Source: JBCDHN01 sp965224535 (GTDB taxonomy: Bacteria; Verrucomicrobiota; Verrucomicrobiia; Verrucomicrobiales; DEV007). Taken from it: 64,000 bases of DNA. Made by a program: the position numbers and the translations under genes. The stretch covers positions 75,783 to 139,782 of the forward strand of contig CBDCZR010000026.1 of NCBI GenBank assembly GCA_965224535.1, written 5' to 3'. The notes under the pieces are model-generated. The model ran no database searches. It saw only the letters and a program-made list of their open reading frames with translations, and had not been told where the DNA came from. Below, piece by piece: positions 38,968 to 48,378 of the stretch (position 1 is its first letter; every line of letters starts with the position of its first letter).

Positions 38968-39578
38968 CTACGGGTTGAGGTGCATTTCGCGAAAAATCGA
39001 TTCAGTCACCTCGCTCCACTTCGCGCGATTTTTGCGGAAACCGCTGGCAAATTCAAACCCGTCTTTGTCGATGGTCAGGTATTCTGGGTCATCAATTTTT
39101 CCTCCTCTTCCTTGGGCTTGTCAGAATCTATCCGTCGACTCCGTCGCGTAGCGACAATGTATGGTAGCCGTGGGTTTCAACCCACGGATGGCAGGCGTAA
39201 ATTGCCCTCCGTCGCGTAGCGACCGGTTAGGCTGGGTGAACCGCGAATCCTAAGCAGTCGCTACGCGACGCATCCGGTTTTCGTCCGGGCATCCGTGGGT
39301 TAAAACCCACGGCTACCATACATTGTCGCTACGCGACGTGAGAAATAAGGGAAAAAATTGATGACGCCCAGAATAACTGCTGCCGGGCAATAGATTGATG
39401 GCGGCCATCAACGCACCCAGGCCAAAGAGTCCGATGCACGAAACCGCCAACAGGCGCTCGTCCGGATCCACAACCAGAATTAACACGCCAAGCGCGCAAA
39501 AACCAGGCAACCCAGCAAAAGCAGCCACCCTTTCCACGGGCGCGGACGCAGCGTAACGGGCAGTTGCGGCAACTCCAT
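38968..39578 (-). pseudogene. STM3941-like small membrane protein split by a MITE
   Basis: Exon-like left part (39578 down to 39376): MELPQLPVTLRPRPWKGWLL then, after a one-base frameshift, ALGVLILVVDPDERLL..FGLGALMAAINLLPGSSY. Right part (39079 down to 38968): LTIDKDGFEFASGFRKNRAKW..VTESIFREMHLNP. This is the two-helix plus beta-strand layout of STM3941-type proteins. Removing the 292-bp MITE and one TA restores ...GSSY-LTIDKDG... in frame. So the gene carries both an insertion and a separate frameshift near 39490. Confidence 0.7.
39082..39373. mobile_element. 292-bp MITE with TA target duplication
   Basis: Flanked by TA on both sides (39080-39081, 39374-39375). Termini are inverted: TTCTGGG-TCATCAATTTTT at the left and, on the other strand, TTCTGGGCGTCATCAATTTT at the right. 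Inside, nearly identical inverted blocks at 39142-39189 and 39290-39338 contain CGTCGCGTAGCGACAATG, TATGGTAGCCGTGGGTT and AACCCACGG. TA duplication is the mark of IS630/Tc1-mariner-type transposition. No ORF inside. Confidence 0.8.
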
Positions 39579-39583
39579 GCGCG

Positions 39584-40624
39584 TCACAGCCTTCGCAGGC
39601 CGTCCTCGGTCATCGGGTTGGGAATTTCCGCGTCAATTTGGTCGATCCGCGCCATCGTTTCGTCATCCAGCACCACCTCGGCGGCGGCCAGGGAATCGTC
39701 CAAATCGCTCAGCTTTGAGGCGCCGATGATGGTTGAAGCCACAAAATCGTGTTGCTTGCTCCAGGCCACAGCCAGGGTCGTCACGCTCATTCCCAGGTCG
39801 TTGGCGATCTCCTGCAACCGGCTCACCGTCTCCAGCGACCGCGCGTTCACAAAGCGGTCGGCCATCGCTTTTTGCCGCGCTCTTCCGTGCTCGATGTACC
39901 AGGTAAAGCGGCCATCGGGCGGATAGCTTTCGCCGTTGTATTTGCCGGTCAAAACGCCGCCGCCCAACGGGGAGTAAGGGAGGAGGCTGAGGCCTTCCCG
40001 GCGGCAAACCTGGGCCAACTCGCTCTCGCAGCGCCGGTTGATGAGCGAAAAGTTGTTTTGCACCGTTTCATAGCGAAGCGTGCCGTGTTTTTCCGCGGCC
40101 CAGAGAGATTTCATCGTACCCCAGCACGTTTCGTTGCTGGAGCCAGCCACGCGGATTTTTCCTTCGTCGCGCAACTCGGTTAGCGCGCCAAGCACGTCCT
40201 CGTAAGGCGTGCCGTGGTCCGGCCAATGAGTCTGGTAGAGGTCGATGTAATCGGTCTGGAGCCGTTTCAGACTGGCCTCGGCCGCCTGGCGAATTTGGTG
40301 GCGATCCAGAGCCGTCATCCCGTGGCGTACCGGCGACCGAAACCAGCCGTGACCCGGGCCGGTGACTTTCGTGGCGACAATGAGCGAACCGCGATCCTTC
40401 GTTTTCAACCAACGGCCGACGATTTCCTCGGTAACGCCGAATTTTTTGGCGCTAGGCGGCACGGGATACATTTCCGCGGCATCGTAAAAATCCACCCCCT
40501 TGTCGTAGGCGTGGTCCATGATTTGGAAGGCATCTTTTTCGTCCGTCTGCTCGCCAAACGTCATCGTACCCATGCAGATATCGGTCACGACCAGCGCGCT
40601 GGAGCCTAAGCGTCGTCTTTGCAT
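39584..40624 (-). CDS. Aldo/keto reductase, Tas-like
   Basis: An NADPH-dependent (beta/alpha)8 reductase. The tetrad is present: Asp and Tyr in GVDFYDAAEMYP, Lys in LIVATKVTGP, His in DLYQTHWPDHG. NADP-binding end: VASTIIGASKLSDLDDSL. 346 residues and the YPVPP motif after the catalytic Tyr resemble E. coli Tas. It ends next to the split STM3941-like gene. Substrate unknown. Cytoplasmic. Confidence 0.92.
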   Translation of the reverse strand: MQRRRLGSSALVVTDICMGTMTFGEQTDEKDAFQIMDHAYDKGVDFYDAAEMYPVPPSAKKFGVTEEIVGRWLKTKDRGSLIVATKVTGPGHGWFRSPVRHGMTALDRHQIRQAAEASLKRLQTDYIDLYQTHWPDHGTPYEDVLGALTELRDEGKIRVAGSSNETCWGTMKSLWAAEKHGTLRYETVQNNFSLINRRCESELAQVCRREGLSLLPYSPLGGGVLTGKYNGESYPPDGRFTWYIEHGRARQKAMADRFVNARSLETVSRLQEIANDLGMSVTTLAVAWSKQHDFVASTIIGASKLSDLDDSLAAAEVVLDDETMARIDQIDAEIPNPMTEDGLRRL

Positions 40625-40709
40625 GGTGGGGACGGTAGGCGAGACCCCGCGTTCGTCAAAGCGGCAGTTTTGCGGCGGCGCGTTGTGGCGCCAATGTCGT
40701 GGAGTGCGT

Positions 40710-40870
40710 GCAGCCTGCTGGCGCTTTTGGGGAGGGGCGCAGCCTGCTGCGGGAGGGTGGCGCGCCGGTCCCGGTCCCGCGAATCGTGGGCAACCCTGGA
40801 ATCGAAAGCCGATTGGTCACGGCCCGGCAGCAGGCTGCCTCCGGGAAAGCGGCAGCAGGCTGCGCGCAGT
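40710..40870. repeat. Cluster of four REP-like half-elements
   Basis: GCAGCCTGCTG occurs at 40710-40720 and 40739-40749, and its reverse complement form CGGCAGCAGGCTGC at about 40825 and 40850. The four form nested inverted pairs around a 75-base centre. It is a second palindrome family, different from the CGTCGCGTAGCGAC type. It lies between the aldo/keto reductase start and the DUF4058 stop; the remaining span 40871-40964 holds no gene. Confidence 0.65.
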
Positions 40871-40964
40871 CCAAAGGGGAGTAGAGGTTGCACATTCGGG
40901 CAGTTAACGTGGGAAAACGGGCGGTGAAAGGCGAAAAAAATCGCGCACGCCAGGACCTGCCCGT

Positions 40965-41780
40965 CTACGCCTCGCCCAAACCGGCCGCCTCGAGCAGCTT
41001 CCTGGCCCAGGTTAAATCCGCCTCATCCAGCGTTGGCTTAGGATCTTCGGCATACGGCAGCATCCAATATCGGCCCAGGGTGTAGCAGCGGTCGATCAGC
41101 GGTTGCAGGTCCAGAAAGGTATCCGATTCGTGCGCCCGCAGCGGCACGGGAACCACCGGCAGGGGATCTCGCAGGCGGCACGGATAAACTTCCGCAAGGC
41201 CGGATTTTTGGGGCCGGTTGACGATGATTTGGTACGGTTCGGTGGGCCATTTTCCTCCGCGTTCGTCCCGGGCGGCGCGTCCTCCGCGGATGAGATCGAT
41301 TTCCATCACGTTGACCCCGGCCTGAAGCAGTTCGCGGACTTTTTTCTCGAATTCCTTGCGTCCGCTGAGGGTTTTGTTCGCCGGGCTGGTCACCTCGATC
41401 ACCGTGACAAGCTCCCCGCGGGCGGTGCGAACTTCCACCCAACGCGGCGACACTTCATCCGTTTCGACCAGAACGGGTTCGGCGACCCGGCCGGCCAATT
41501 CCGGGTCGTTTTCCGGGGTCCAAACGGGACGTTCGCCGCGTTTCCACGATTCTTCGGCTTCCACCACCGCCACGTCGGTTTTTCGTGCTTGGTCGGAGTC
41601 CGGCGGGCTGCAAAGAGCAATGTTTTCCTCCGCCCGCGCGGTGAGATCGTCAGGAAGTTTTCCGCCCAGTTCGTCGCGAATGTAACCAATCAGCGTCGTA
41701 TGGACGTCGCTCCAGACGCTTTGCATCCAGGGGTTGACGCCGGGGAATGGATTTTCGCGACTCACGCTGGTTAGCATCAT
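40965..41780 (-). CDS. DUF4058 family protein
   Basis: NPFPGVNPWMQS..WSDVHTTLIGYIRDELGGKLPDDLTARAEENI is the DUF4058 N-terminus, common in cyanobacteria and PVC bacteria. The strand-rich centre VEVRTARGELVTVIEVTSPANK looks like a PD-(D/E)XK-type fold core (E..T..N K), and LQPLIDRCYTLGRYWMLPY closes the family domain. No biochemical function is established. Start at ATG 41780 (MMLTSVS); 19 further codons upstream look unlikely. No signal peptide. Confidence 0.85.
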   Translation of the reverse strand: MMLTSVSRENPFPGVNPWMQSVWSDVHTTLIGYIRDELGGKLPDDLTARAEENIALCSPPDSDQARKTDVAVVEAEESWKRGERPVWTPENDPELAGRVAEPVLVETDEVSPRWVEVRTARGELVTVIEVTSPANKTLSGRKEFEKKVRELLQAGVNVMEIDLIRGGRAARDERGGKWPTEPYQIIVNRPQKSGLAEVYPCRLRDPLPVVPVPLRAHESDTFLDLQPLIDRCYTLGRYWMLPYAEDPKPTLDEADLTWARKLLEAAGLGEA

Positions 41781-41904
41781 CCGATCGCGGACTTTCGTCA
41801 AGGTCTGCGGCTGATGAAGTCGAATTTTCGCCCCCAAGTTTTCGCCGTCGCCACGTCGCCAAATCCGGCTGGAGGCGAATTGGGCGTTGTGCTAGCGTGG
41901 CAGA

Positions 41905-42804
41905 ATGAACCCTCGCCACCCATCGCCTTTCGTCCTGCCGGTTACCTTGCTCGTGATGCTGTCCAATTCACCAATTCTGGCCGATGACGCCCCGCTGGAA
42001 CTCAGCCTCCGCCCGGTGCCGAAAAACGGCGGCGACGCCACGGTCAAGAAGGTACGTTGGGACCCGAAAAAGACCGCGCTCATCATTTGCGACATGTGGG
42101 ACGATCACTGGTGCAAATCCGCGGCGCGGCGGGTGGTGGAGATGGCTCCGCAGCTCAATGTAACGGTCAAAACCGCGCGCGAACGCGGCGTTTTCATCAT
42201 TCACGCGCCCAGCAGCGTGGTTAGCTTTTACGAGGGCGTGCCGCAGCGCAAATTGGCGCAAAACGCGCCGTTTTCCAAGGCGCCCGTCGAGTTATCGGCC
42301 AAACCGCGTTGGGGCACGAATTGGTGCTGGCCGGACCCGAAATTCGAAGGCGTCCTCCCGATCGACGACTCCGACATGGGCTGTAGTTGCCCGGAGCCGA
42401 AATGCGAGATCCGCACGCCGTGGACGCGCCAGATCGACCTGATCGAGATTGCCGAAAACGACGCCATTACCGATCATGGCCAGGAAACCTACAACCTCCT
42501 GGCCGAGCGCGGGATCAACAACGTCATCCTCTGCGGCGTGCACCTCAACATGTGCGTGCTGGGCCGGCCGTTCGGCATCCGCCAAATGGTCAAGGTGGGC
42601 AAAAACGTGGCTCTCATGCGCGATATGACCGACACCATGTACAACCCGCAACGGCCGCCGGGCGTCGATCACTTTACCGGCACGGACCTCATGATCGAGC
42701 ACGTGGAGAAGTTTTGGTGCCCATCATTCGTCAGCGCGGACATCACCGGCGGCGCGCCGTTCCGGTTTCAGGAAGACGGGCGAAGGTCTTCGCGGGCGCA
42801 GTGA
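41905..42804 (+). CDS. Secreted isochorismatase-fold cysteine hydrolase
   Basis: A signal peptide (MNPRHPSPFVLPVTLLVMLSNSPILA) is followed by the isochorismatase fold: catalytic Asp in ALIICDMWDDHWC, Lys near AKPRWGTNW, and the nucleophile Cys in GVHLNMCVLGRPFG. Two extra Cys (CSCPEPKCE) suggest an oxidised, exported protein. 299 residues, longer than cytosolic isochorismatases because of an insertion between about 125 and 180. This exported subgroup is common in planctomycetes and Verrucomicrobia; the substrate is not known. Confidence 0.88.
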   Translation: MNPRHPSPFVLPVTLLVMLSNSPILADDAPLELSLRPVPKNGGDATVKKVRWDPKKTALIICDMWDDHWCKSAARRVVEMAPQLNVTVKTARERGVFIIHAPSSVVSFYEGVPQRKLAQNAPFSKAPVELSAKPRWGTNWCWPDPKFEGVLPIDDSDMGCSCPEPKCEIRTPWTRQIDLIEIAENDAITDHGQETYNLLAERGINNVILCGVHLNMCVLGRPFGIRQMVKVGKNVALMRDMTDTMYNPQRPPGVDHFTGTDLMIEHVEKFWCPSFVSADITGGAPFRFQEDGRRSSRAQ

Positions 42805-42874
42805 AATCGCGCAGTCACGCGGCGCGGCGGATTGACAGCGCAGGTTGCCGGGGTAGGCTCGCCATCGCAGTTCC

Positions 42875-44077
42875 ATGAGCGCAACAAAATCCACCAAGTC
42901 GCCCGCCGCCGGCCGGGACGTTGAGATCAAGGACGCCCAACTCATCTTTAACGCAGCCTGGTCCGATCTGGAGGCCGAAGTGGGCAACGAGGGGCTGCGT
43001 TTCCCCAAGGAGATCATCCTGCTGGGCGGCGCGCCGGGTTCCGGAAAAGGGACCAACACCGGCTTCATCATGAAGGCGCGCGGCTTCACCTGCCCGCCCA
43101 TCGTGGTCAGCTCCTTGCTCGATAGCCCCGAAGCGCAAAAACTCAAAGACTCCGGCCAAATGGTTGGCGACCGCGAGGTCATCGGCATCCTTTTTCGCCG
43201 AATGTTAGAGCCGGAATTTCGCGATGGCGCCGTGCTCGACGGATTTCCGCGCACCAAGGTGCAGGTGGAGTGCATGAAGCTGCTGGTGGCGAAAATCAGC
43301 GCCCTGCACCGCAAACACGCCCACACGCCGCTGGCGGGTCAGTTTCGGCGGCCCACCATCCACGTGATGGTGCTGTTTATCGACGAAAAAACCAGCGTGG
43401 AGCGCCAATTGCACCGCGGCCGCGAAATTCGCAAACACAACGAGGAAGTGGAGGCAACGGGCATCGGTGAATTGCTGGAACTCCGCGCCACCGACTTGGA
43501 CGCCAAGGCGGCGCAAAACCGCTACCGCGTGTTCAAGGAACAAACCTGGGATGCGTTGCAATCGCTGAAAGAGATCTTTTTCTACCACCTCATCAATGCG
43601 CAGGGCACGTTTGAGGAGGTGGAGCAAAACATCTTGAGCGAGCTGTCCTACCAAAGCTCCCTGGAACTGGAGCCGAGCACGTTCGAGCAGATTCGCGGCA
43701 TTCCGCTGGCCAGCGAAATCGTGGTGCATGCGCGGCAGGAGCTGGTCAAGCGCATGGATTCCTACGCCCGCGACCACGGCCAACTTTTCAACCGCGTCAT
43801 CCACCTGATTTCCACCAAATTCATGCCCATCGTGGAACGGCACGCCATTTCCGGCCGGGCCGTGGTCAATACCGAGGACGAGGTGTTCTCAGAACCGCTG
43901 TCGCTGGCCATGCTCATCGACGTTTTCTCCGAGCGCGGCTATCACGCGGTGGTCGACAAGCAACTCAACCGCGTGCCGGACCGAGTCGATGCCAAAACCG
44001 GCCAAATCGAGTTTCGGCCCAACACCGTCTACCGGATTCGGGTCTATTTTGAGGGCTCGGAGATCCGGCGAGGCTGA
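42875..44077 (+). CDS. Adenylate-kinase-like protein with long C-terminal extension
   Basis: The P-loop GAPGSGKGT near residue 52-60, VVSSLLDS in the position of the NMP-binding start, and LDGFPRT (about 116-122) define a nucleoside-monophosphate-kinase fold. The LID region follows (RQLHRGREIRKHNEEV). After about residue 200 the protein continues for 200 residues with a helical domain unlike standard adenylate kinases. The 400-residue length is nearly twice the family norm. Probably phosphoryl transfer from ATP; the acceptor is unknown. Stands alone on the plus strand. Confidence 0.8.
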   Translation: MSATKSTKSPAAGRDVEIKDAQLIFNAAWSDLEAEVGNEGLRFPKEIILLGGAPGSGKGTNTGFIMKARGFTCPPIVVSSLLDSPEAQKLKDSGQMVGDREVIGILFRRMLEPEFRDGAVLDGFPRTKVQVECMKLLVAKISALHRKHAHTPLAGQFRRPTIHVMVLFIDEKTSVERQLHRGREIRKHNEEVEATGIGELLELRATDLDAKAAQNRYRVFKEQTWDALQSLKEIFFYHLINAQGTFEEVEQNILSELSYQSSLELEPSTFEQIRGIPLASEIVVHARQELVKRMDSYARDHGQLFNRVIHLISTKFMPIVERHAISGRAVVNTEDEVFSEPLSLAMLIDVFSERGYHAVVDKQLNRVPDRVDAKTGQIEFRPNTVYRIRVYFEGSEIRRG

Positions 44078-44105
44078 GGTGAGGCTTGAAAATCCCCAAA
44101 TTCCC

Positions 44106-45577
44106 TCAGATTTCCGGAATCGGCTCATCCGGCTTCACCTCTTCCAATTCCCAAAAAACCTTCCCTCCCTGGCGGATCTCCAGAAGCCGCGATTTGCTTT
44201 TTGGGGCTGGTTTGGCGTCGTTTTGCGGGAGCCAGGTGGCCAAAATTTGCTTCACGGCGGCGTATTCCGGGTTAGCGGCTAGATTCGTCCACTCGTTGGG
44301 ATCTTGCACCATGTCGTAAAGCTCTTCCGAGCCGTCGGCGTAGCGAATGTAGCGCCAGCCTTCGGTCCGGATGCCATGATTTCCGGCACTTTGGGTCGTG
44401 ATCGCGGGACGGAGGCGTTTTTTCGCAGAATCGCGCAATTGCGGGGCGAGACTGAGCCCTTCCAGGCTGGGATTTGCCGGCAGACCGCAGAGTTCCAGCA
44501 ACGTGGGATACATGTCCAGCAACTCGGCCGGTTGGGTGCATTTTGCCGACCTTGCGACGCCCGGACCGGCGAAAATCAGCGGTACGCGCGTTCCGCGGTC
44601 CCACAGCGTGTTCTTGCCGGTAATTTGCTTTTCACCAAGGTGCCAGCCGTGGTCGCTCCACAACACCACGACGGTGTTTTCGGCAAAACCGTTGCGTTCC
44701 AGCGCATCCAACACGCGGCCCACCTGGCTGTCCACAAAACTGACGCAAGCCAGGTAGCTGCGGGTCAAATTCAGCGCTTGGCCGGATTCCTCCAAAAACT
44801 TCAGGCGCGGCTCCGGCAGCTTCCAGTGCGTGTACCAGCTAAAGCGCGGGGTGTCGTCGCGGTCGCCGTCCAAAATTGGCGGCAACTTTGTGGTTTGCTC
44901 GGGGTAGAGGTCGAACCAGCGCTGCGTCGCGTAGCACGGCACGTGCGGCAAAAAGAAGCCGCAACTGAGGAAAAACGGCCCTTTTGGCTTGGAATCGAGC
45001 GTTTCCACCGCCCAATCGCCCACAATCCAGTCGCCCTTGTCTTCATCTCGGTGCGGAAACGTGCCCCAATCCACCGAGCTTGTGCGGTTGGGGCGTGTTC
45101 GACGAGTTTTTTCGGCGGAAACGGCTTTCCACTGGCGCCGGGACCCAGGTGATCGAACTCCGCGTCGGCCTTTTGGCGGCCATACCCGCCGTGGTAGATT
45201 TTTCCGCCGGAATACGTCGTGTAGCCGTGTTTTTTGAAGTACTGCGGCAGGGTCACGTGATCCTTGAATTTGGGCACGGTGCGAAACCAGGGTTGCAGCG
45301 AGTAAACCCCTGTGGTTGAGGGCCGTAGCCCCGTCATCAGGCTTGTGCGCGAGGAGTTGCAGAGGGGCGCCTGGCAGTGCGCGTTGAGAAACGTGGTGCC
45401 GCGCATCGCCAGCTTGTCCATGTGGGGCGTGCGGACTTGGGGATGGCCGCTCAGGGGTCCTACCCAGTCGTTCAAATCGTCGATCGCGATGAAGAGGACG
45501 TTCGGTTTTTGGGCCAACGCGGACGGCGCGGCAACCAGCAACCAACTAACGGCAAAATAAAGTGTGGCGAGCTTCAT
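44106..45577 (-). pseudogene. Iduronate-2-sulfatase-like sulfatase with a frameshift
   Basis: The 5' part (45577 to about 45085) has a signal peptide (ending PSALAQ), DD metal ligands in FIAIDDLNDW, and the signature HCQAPLCNSSRTSLMTG. The 3' part, one frame over, continues DWGTFPHRDEDKGDWIVGDW..HVPCYATQ..VVLWSDHGWHLGE..LWDRGTRVPLIFAGPG to 44106. The shift is near 45083. The signature is CNSSR, with Ser where Pro or Ala is normal, which could affect formylglycine formation. It is in the same strand group as DUF1501. A single indel could be a sequencing error. Confidence 0.8.
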
Positions 45578-45663
45578 TCGTCACGTTTGGCGGGGGAAAA
45601 CGCGGTCGTCAACCGGATGCTGTCATTCATCTGCTCTGCCACGGACTCAAGGCGTCCTTTCGG

Positions 45664-47112
45664 TCAAACCGGCCTTTCGAACAGCTCCATCACCGGTTTA
45701 CCCAAACCGTCCTCCGTGGCGAAAAACGGGCGGCGTTCCACTTGGTAGCCGGTTTTGGGGCTGATTCCCATGGCGGTGAAAATCGTGGCGTGCAGGTCGG
45801 TGATGGTGACCGGGTTTTCCACGGCAACCAAGGGCCGCTCATCCGCGGTTTTGCCGTAAACAAAGCCGCGTTTCATCCCGCCGCCAAACATGACTACGCT
45901 GGTGCCGCCGGTAAAGTGGCGATGCAGGCCGTAGTGCTTCATTTCGCCGAGTTTATCCGTTCTGGCGCGGCTTTGGTCTTGCGCGTTGGAACCGGGGACG
46001 CCTTCGATCATCATGTCACGGCTAAATTCGCTGGCGATGATGACGAGGGTGCGTTCCAGCAAGCCGCGTTGCTCCAAATCGCGGACGAGCATGGCGATCG
46101 GCCGGTCGATCTCGTCCTTCAGCCGTTGGACCGTGGTGTGCCCGTTTTCATGCGTGTCCCAGTGCAGAAAGGGGACGTATTCGGTGGTTACCTCGATGAA
46201 TCGGGCGCCGGCTTCGACCAAGCGGCGTGCTAACAAACAACCTCGGCCAAAACGCCCGGTGTTGTAGACCTCGTAGCTTTCTTTGGGCTCCCGGCTCAGA
46301 TCGAAGGCTTGACGTTGGGGGCTCATCAGCAGGCGGTGAGCGTTGTTCATGGCGCGCAACATCGATTCCTGCTGATAGTCGCTGGCGTAGGCGCGTTGCG
46401 GGCTCTTGTCGATGAGCTTGCGGTAAAACTGGTAGCGGTTTGCAAAGCGGCCGGGCTCCATTCCTGCCGGTGGGCGAACCGACTTCACGGCGTCCTCTGG
46501 GTAGGGCAAATTCATGGGGCCAAACTCGCTGCCGAAAAATCCGCCGGTCGTGAAGGCCTTCAGTTCCTCCTTTTCGCCCACACCTTCCAACCGCTGACCG
46601 ATGTTGATGAACGGCGGGATGACGCGGTTTCGCGGCCCTAACACTTTCGCCATCCAGGCGCCAATGTGCGGCGCGGCCACCGTTTGCGGCGGAACGTAGC
46701 CGGTGTGCCAGTGATACTGGTGCCGGGAGTGGAGAATGTGGCCCAGGTCCGCCTGCACGTGGGATCGAATCAGCGTAGCGCGATCCATCACTTGCGCGAT
46801 TTCACCGAGACCGGCGGAAATCTGAAGCCCATCGACCGCGGTGTCGATGGCCGGGAATGTGCTCAAAATGCCGTCAACCGGGGTGCCGATTTCAAAGGGC
46901 ACGTAGCGCTTGGGGTCCCAGGTCTCCGGAGCGGCCATGCCGCCGGCCATCCACAACAAAATGCAAGCGTCGGCCGTTGGCGCGGGATGAGCGGGTGCGT
47001 CGTCAGCCGAAAGCAGGCGCGGTTCGCCGGCCATCCAAGCTGCGGTGGAAGCGGCGCCGAGTTTGCGCAGGAATTGGCGCCGAGCCAGGGTTTCCGTCGT
47101 CGTCATCATCAT
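45664..47112 (-). CDS. DUF1501 family protein, Tat-exported
   Basis: Leader RRQFLRKLGAASTAAWMAGEP is a Tat signal. Family landmarks: CILLWMAGGMAAPETWDPK near the mature N-terminus, DRATLIRSHVQADLGHILHSRHQYHWHTG, HENGHTTVQRLKDEIDRPIAMLVRDLEQRGLLERTLVIIASEFSRD, and the closing YQVERRPFFATEDG..KPVMELF. DUF1501 proteins are alkaline-phosphatase-superfamily members usually paired with DUF1549/DUF1553 cytochromes; that partner is absent, and a sulfatase follows instead. Start at one of three ATG codons at 47112-47106. Confidence 0.93.
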   Translation of the reverse strand: MMMTTTETLARRQFLRKLGAASTAAWMAGEPRLLSADDAPAHPAPTADACILLWMAGGMAAPETWDPKRYVPFEIGTPVDGILSTFPAIDTAVDGLQISAGLGEIAQVMDRATLIRSHVQADLGHILHSRHQYHWHTGYVPPQTVAAPHIGAWMAKVLGPRNRVIPPFINIGQRLEGVGEKEELKAFTTGGFFGSEFGPMNLPYPEDAVKSVRPPAGMEPGRFANRYQFYRKLIDKSPQRAYASDYQQESMLRAMNNAHRLLMSPQRQAFDLSREPKESYEVYNTGRFGRGCLLARRLVEAGARFIEVTTEYVPFLHWDTHENGHTTVQRLKDEIDRPIAMLVRDLEQRGLLERTLVIIASEFSRDMMIEGVPGSNAQDQSRARTDKLGEMKHYGLHRHFTGGTSVVMFGGGMKRGFVYGKTADERPLVAVENPVTITDLHATIFTAMGISPKTGYQVERRPFFATEDGLGKPVMELFERPV

Positions 47113-47246
47113 GCTAGCCGGTACTTTAGGCGGCAAGTCCGGCGCGGCAACTGATTGCTGGGGGTACGCGGAAAGACCCACTCGATGAGCGGGCCTTTCC
47201 GGGTTGAGATCTGGTTAGAGTTGGGATGGCGAAGAAAAATCGCGGC

Positions 47247-47585
47247 TTAGACGAACTCGCTTTCCTTCTTGAGCTTCTTAACCAACAGGTAGTAGAACAC
47301 CGGACGCAGCTTGGCGCGGTTGGAGCGGCCGATCTTGTCGATGGCATACTCAATCGCGGTATCCAGCTTGGCGTCATCCTTGCATCCCAGCTTTTTGATC
47401 AAAAACTTCTCCTTGATCCCTTTGATTTCCTTGGGCTGGGCAGCAGCAACCAGCTTGGCATCCTGTTTAAAGAGCGAAGGTCCCAGGGACTTGGCGATTG
47501 CTCGCAACAGATCATCGTTGCAAGGAATCTTCTGCTTCTTCATTTGCTCTTTGCAGGCCACTATGGCGTCATCAAGTTTGCTCAT
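47247..47585 (-). CDS. DUF2853 family protein
   Basis: 112 residues, MSKLDDAIVACKEQMKKQKIPCNDDLLRAIAKSLGPSLF..DAKLVAA, then FLIKKLG..KDDAKLDTAIEYAIDKIG and AKLRPVFYYLLVKKL. These match the small all-helical DUF2853 family. No function known. ATG 47585 is clear; a much longer open frame upstream is not family sequence. Confidence 0.92.
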   Translation of the reverse strand: MSKLDDAIVACKEQMKKQKIPCNDDLLRAIAKSLGPSLFKQDAKLVAAAQPKEIKGIKEKFLIKKLGCKDDAKLDTAIEYAIDKIGRSNRAKLRPVFYYLLVKKLKKESEFV

Positions 47586-47911
47586 GATCGCCTTTTTGCC
47601 ATCGATCCGAACAAAAGCAAGCCTTCTTTGCAAGAAGTTTCTTGCTTGCATGTTAGGGTGGGTCCAGGTGGCCTCACACGCGGTAAATTTCGGGCTGTAG
47701 GATGTTGGAAAGACGTGAATGTGGGGAGGCTCGACTTGCGAAATTGAACCAGCGATTCCGCAACTCATGACACTGGGCATCGCCAGAGCCGATAGTTGAT
47801 TCGATTTGAGGCCGGCAGTTCCTCCTAACAAAACTCCCAGCATTTTCGCATTTCTCGACGACACCTCTTTTGTACTTGAATCTGTAGTATTTTAATGCTA
47901 AAGATTGCCTG
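47586..47911. other. Intergenic gap with a short palindrome
   Basis: No gene supported. GCAAGAAGTTTCTTGC at 47630-47645 is a perfect 7-bp dyad with outer GCAAGC/GCTTGC arms. It is probably part of the 5' region of the DUF2853 gene or a repressor site. The left end of the IS must lie in this span, but I could not match terminal inverted repeats. Confidence 0.4.
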
Positions 47912-48295
47912 ATGCCCAGCCGATCCTCCTTTTCCGCTGCCGAGCGCGAGTTGCGCTCCAAACTCCACGCCCTGCTCAACCGCGCCAGTGGCTTCCTTCA
48001 CGCCACGCCCACCGAACTCCTTCGCAAATGTGGCAAACCCAATTGCCAATGCGCCAGCGACGACTCCAAACGGCACCGCTCCTTCACCATCGCCCAAACC
48101 CGCAAGGGCAAAACCACCACCACCCACATCCCCAGAGCCATGGAAAAAGAGGTCGCCGGGTGGATTGAGAATTTCAACACCGCGCGCGAGTTGCTCGAAG
48201 CCCTAAGCCAGCATAGCCGCGAGCGCATCAAGCAGCGCAAGGCTGCCGCCAAAAAACCTCCCAAGAAAAAGAACCCATCCTCCGCCGAGTCCTAA
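47912..48295 (+). CDS. DUF6788-like accessory ORF of the IS element
   Basis: A 127-residue basic protein with a Cys motif LRKCGKPNCQCASD and a Lys-rich tail (KAAAKKPPKKKNPSS). This is the small ORF (DUF6788 type) that precedes certain DDE transposases in PVC bacteria. It probably helps DNA binding (inference). Its frame is one base away from the transposase frame, and the two overlap at 48262-48295, so the pair may be made as a fusion by frameshifting in the A-rich tail. Confidence 0.75.
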   Translation: MPSRSSFSAAERELRSKLHALLNRASGFLHATPTELLRKCGKPNCQCASDDSKRHRSFTIAQTRKGKTTTTHIPRAMEKEVAGWIENFNTARELLEALSQHSRERIKQRKAAAKKPPKKKNPSSAES

Positions 48296-48378
48296 CCTAC
48301 GCAGAAAAGATCTTTGGCCTCAGCCGCTTCTGGGGCCAAATCGGTGACTCGCGCCTCAAGGCACAGATCCCGACCGCG

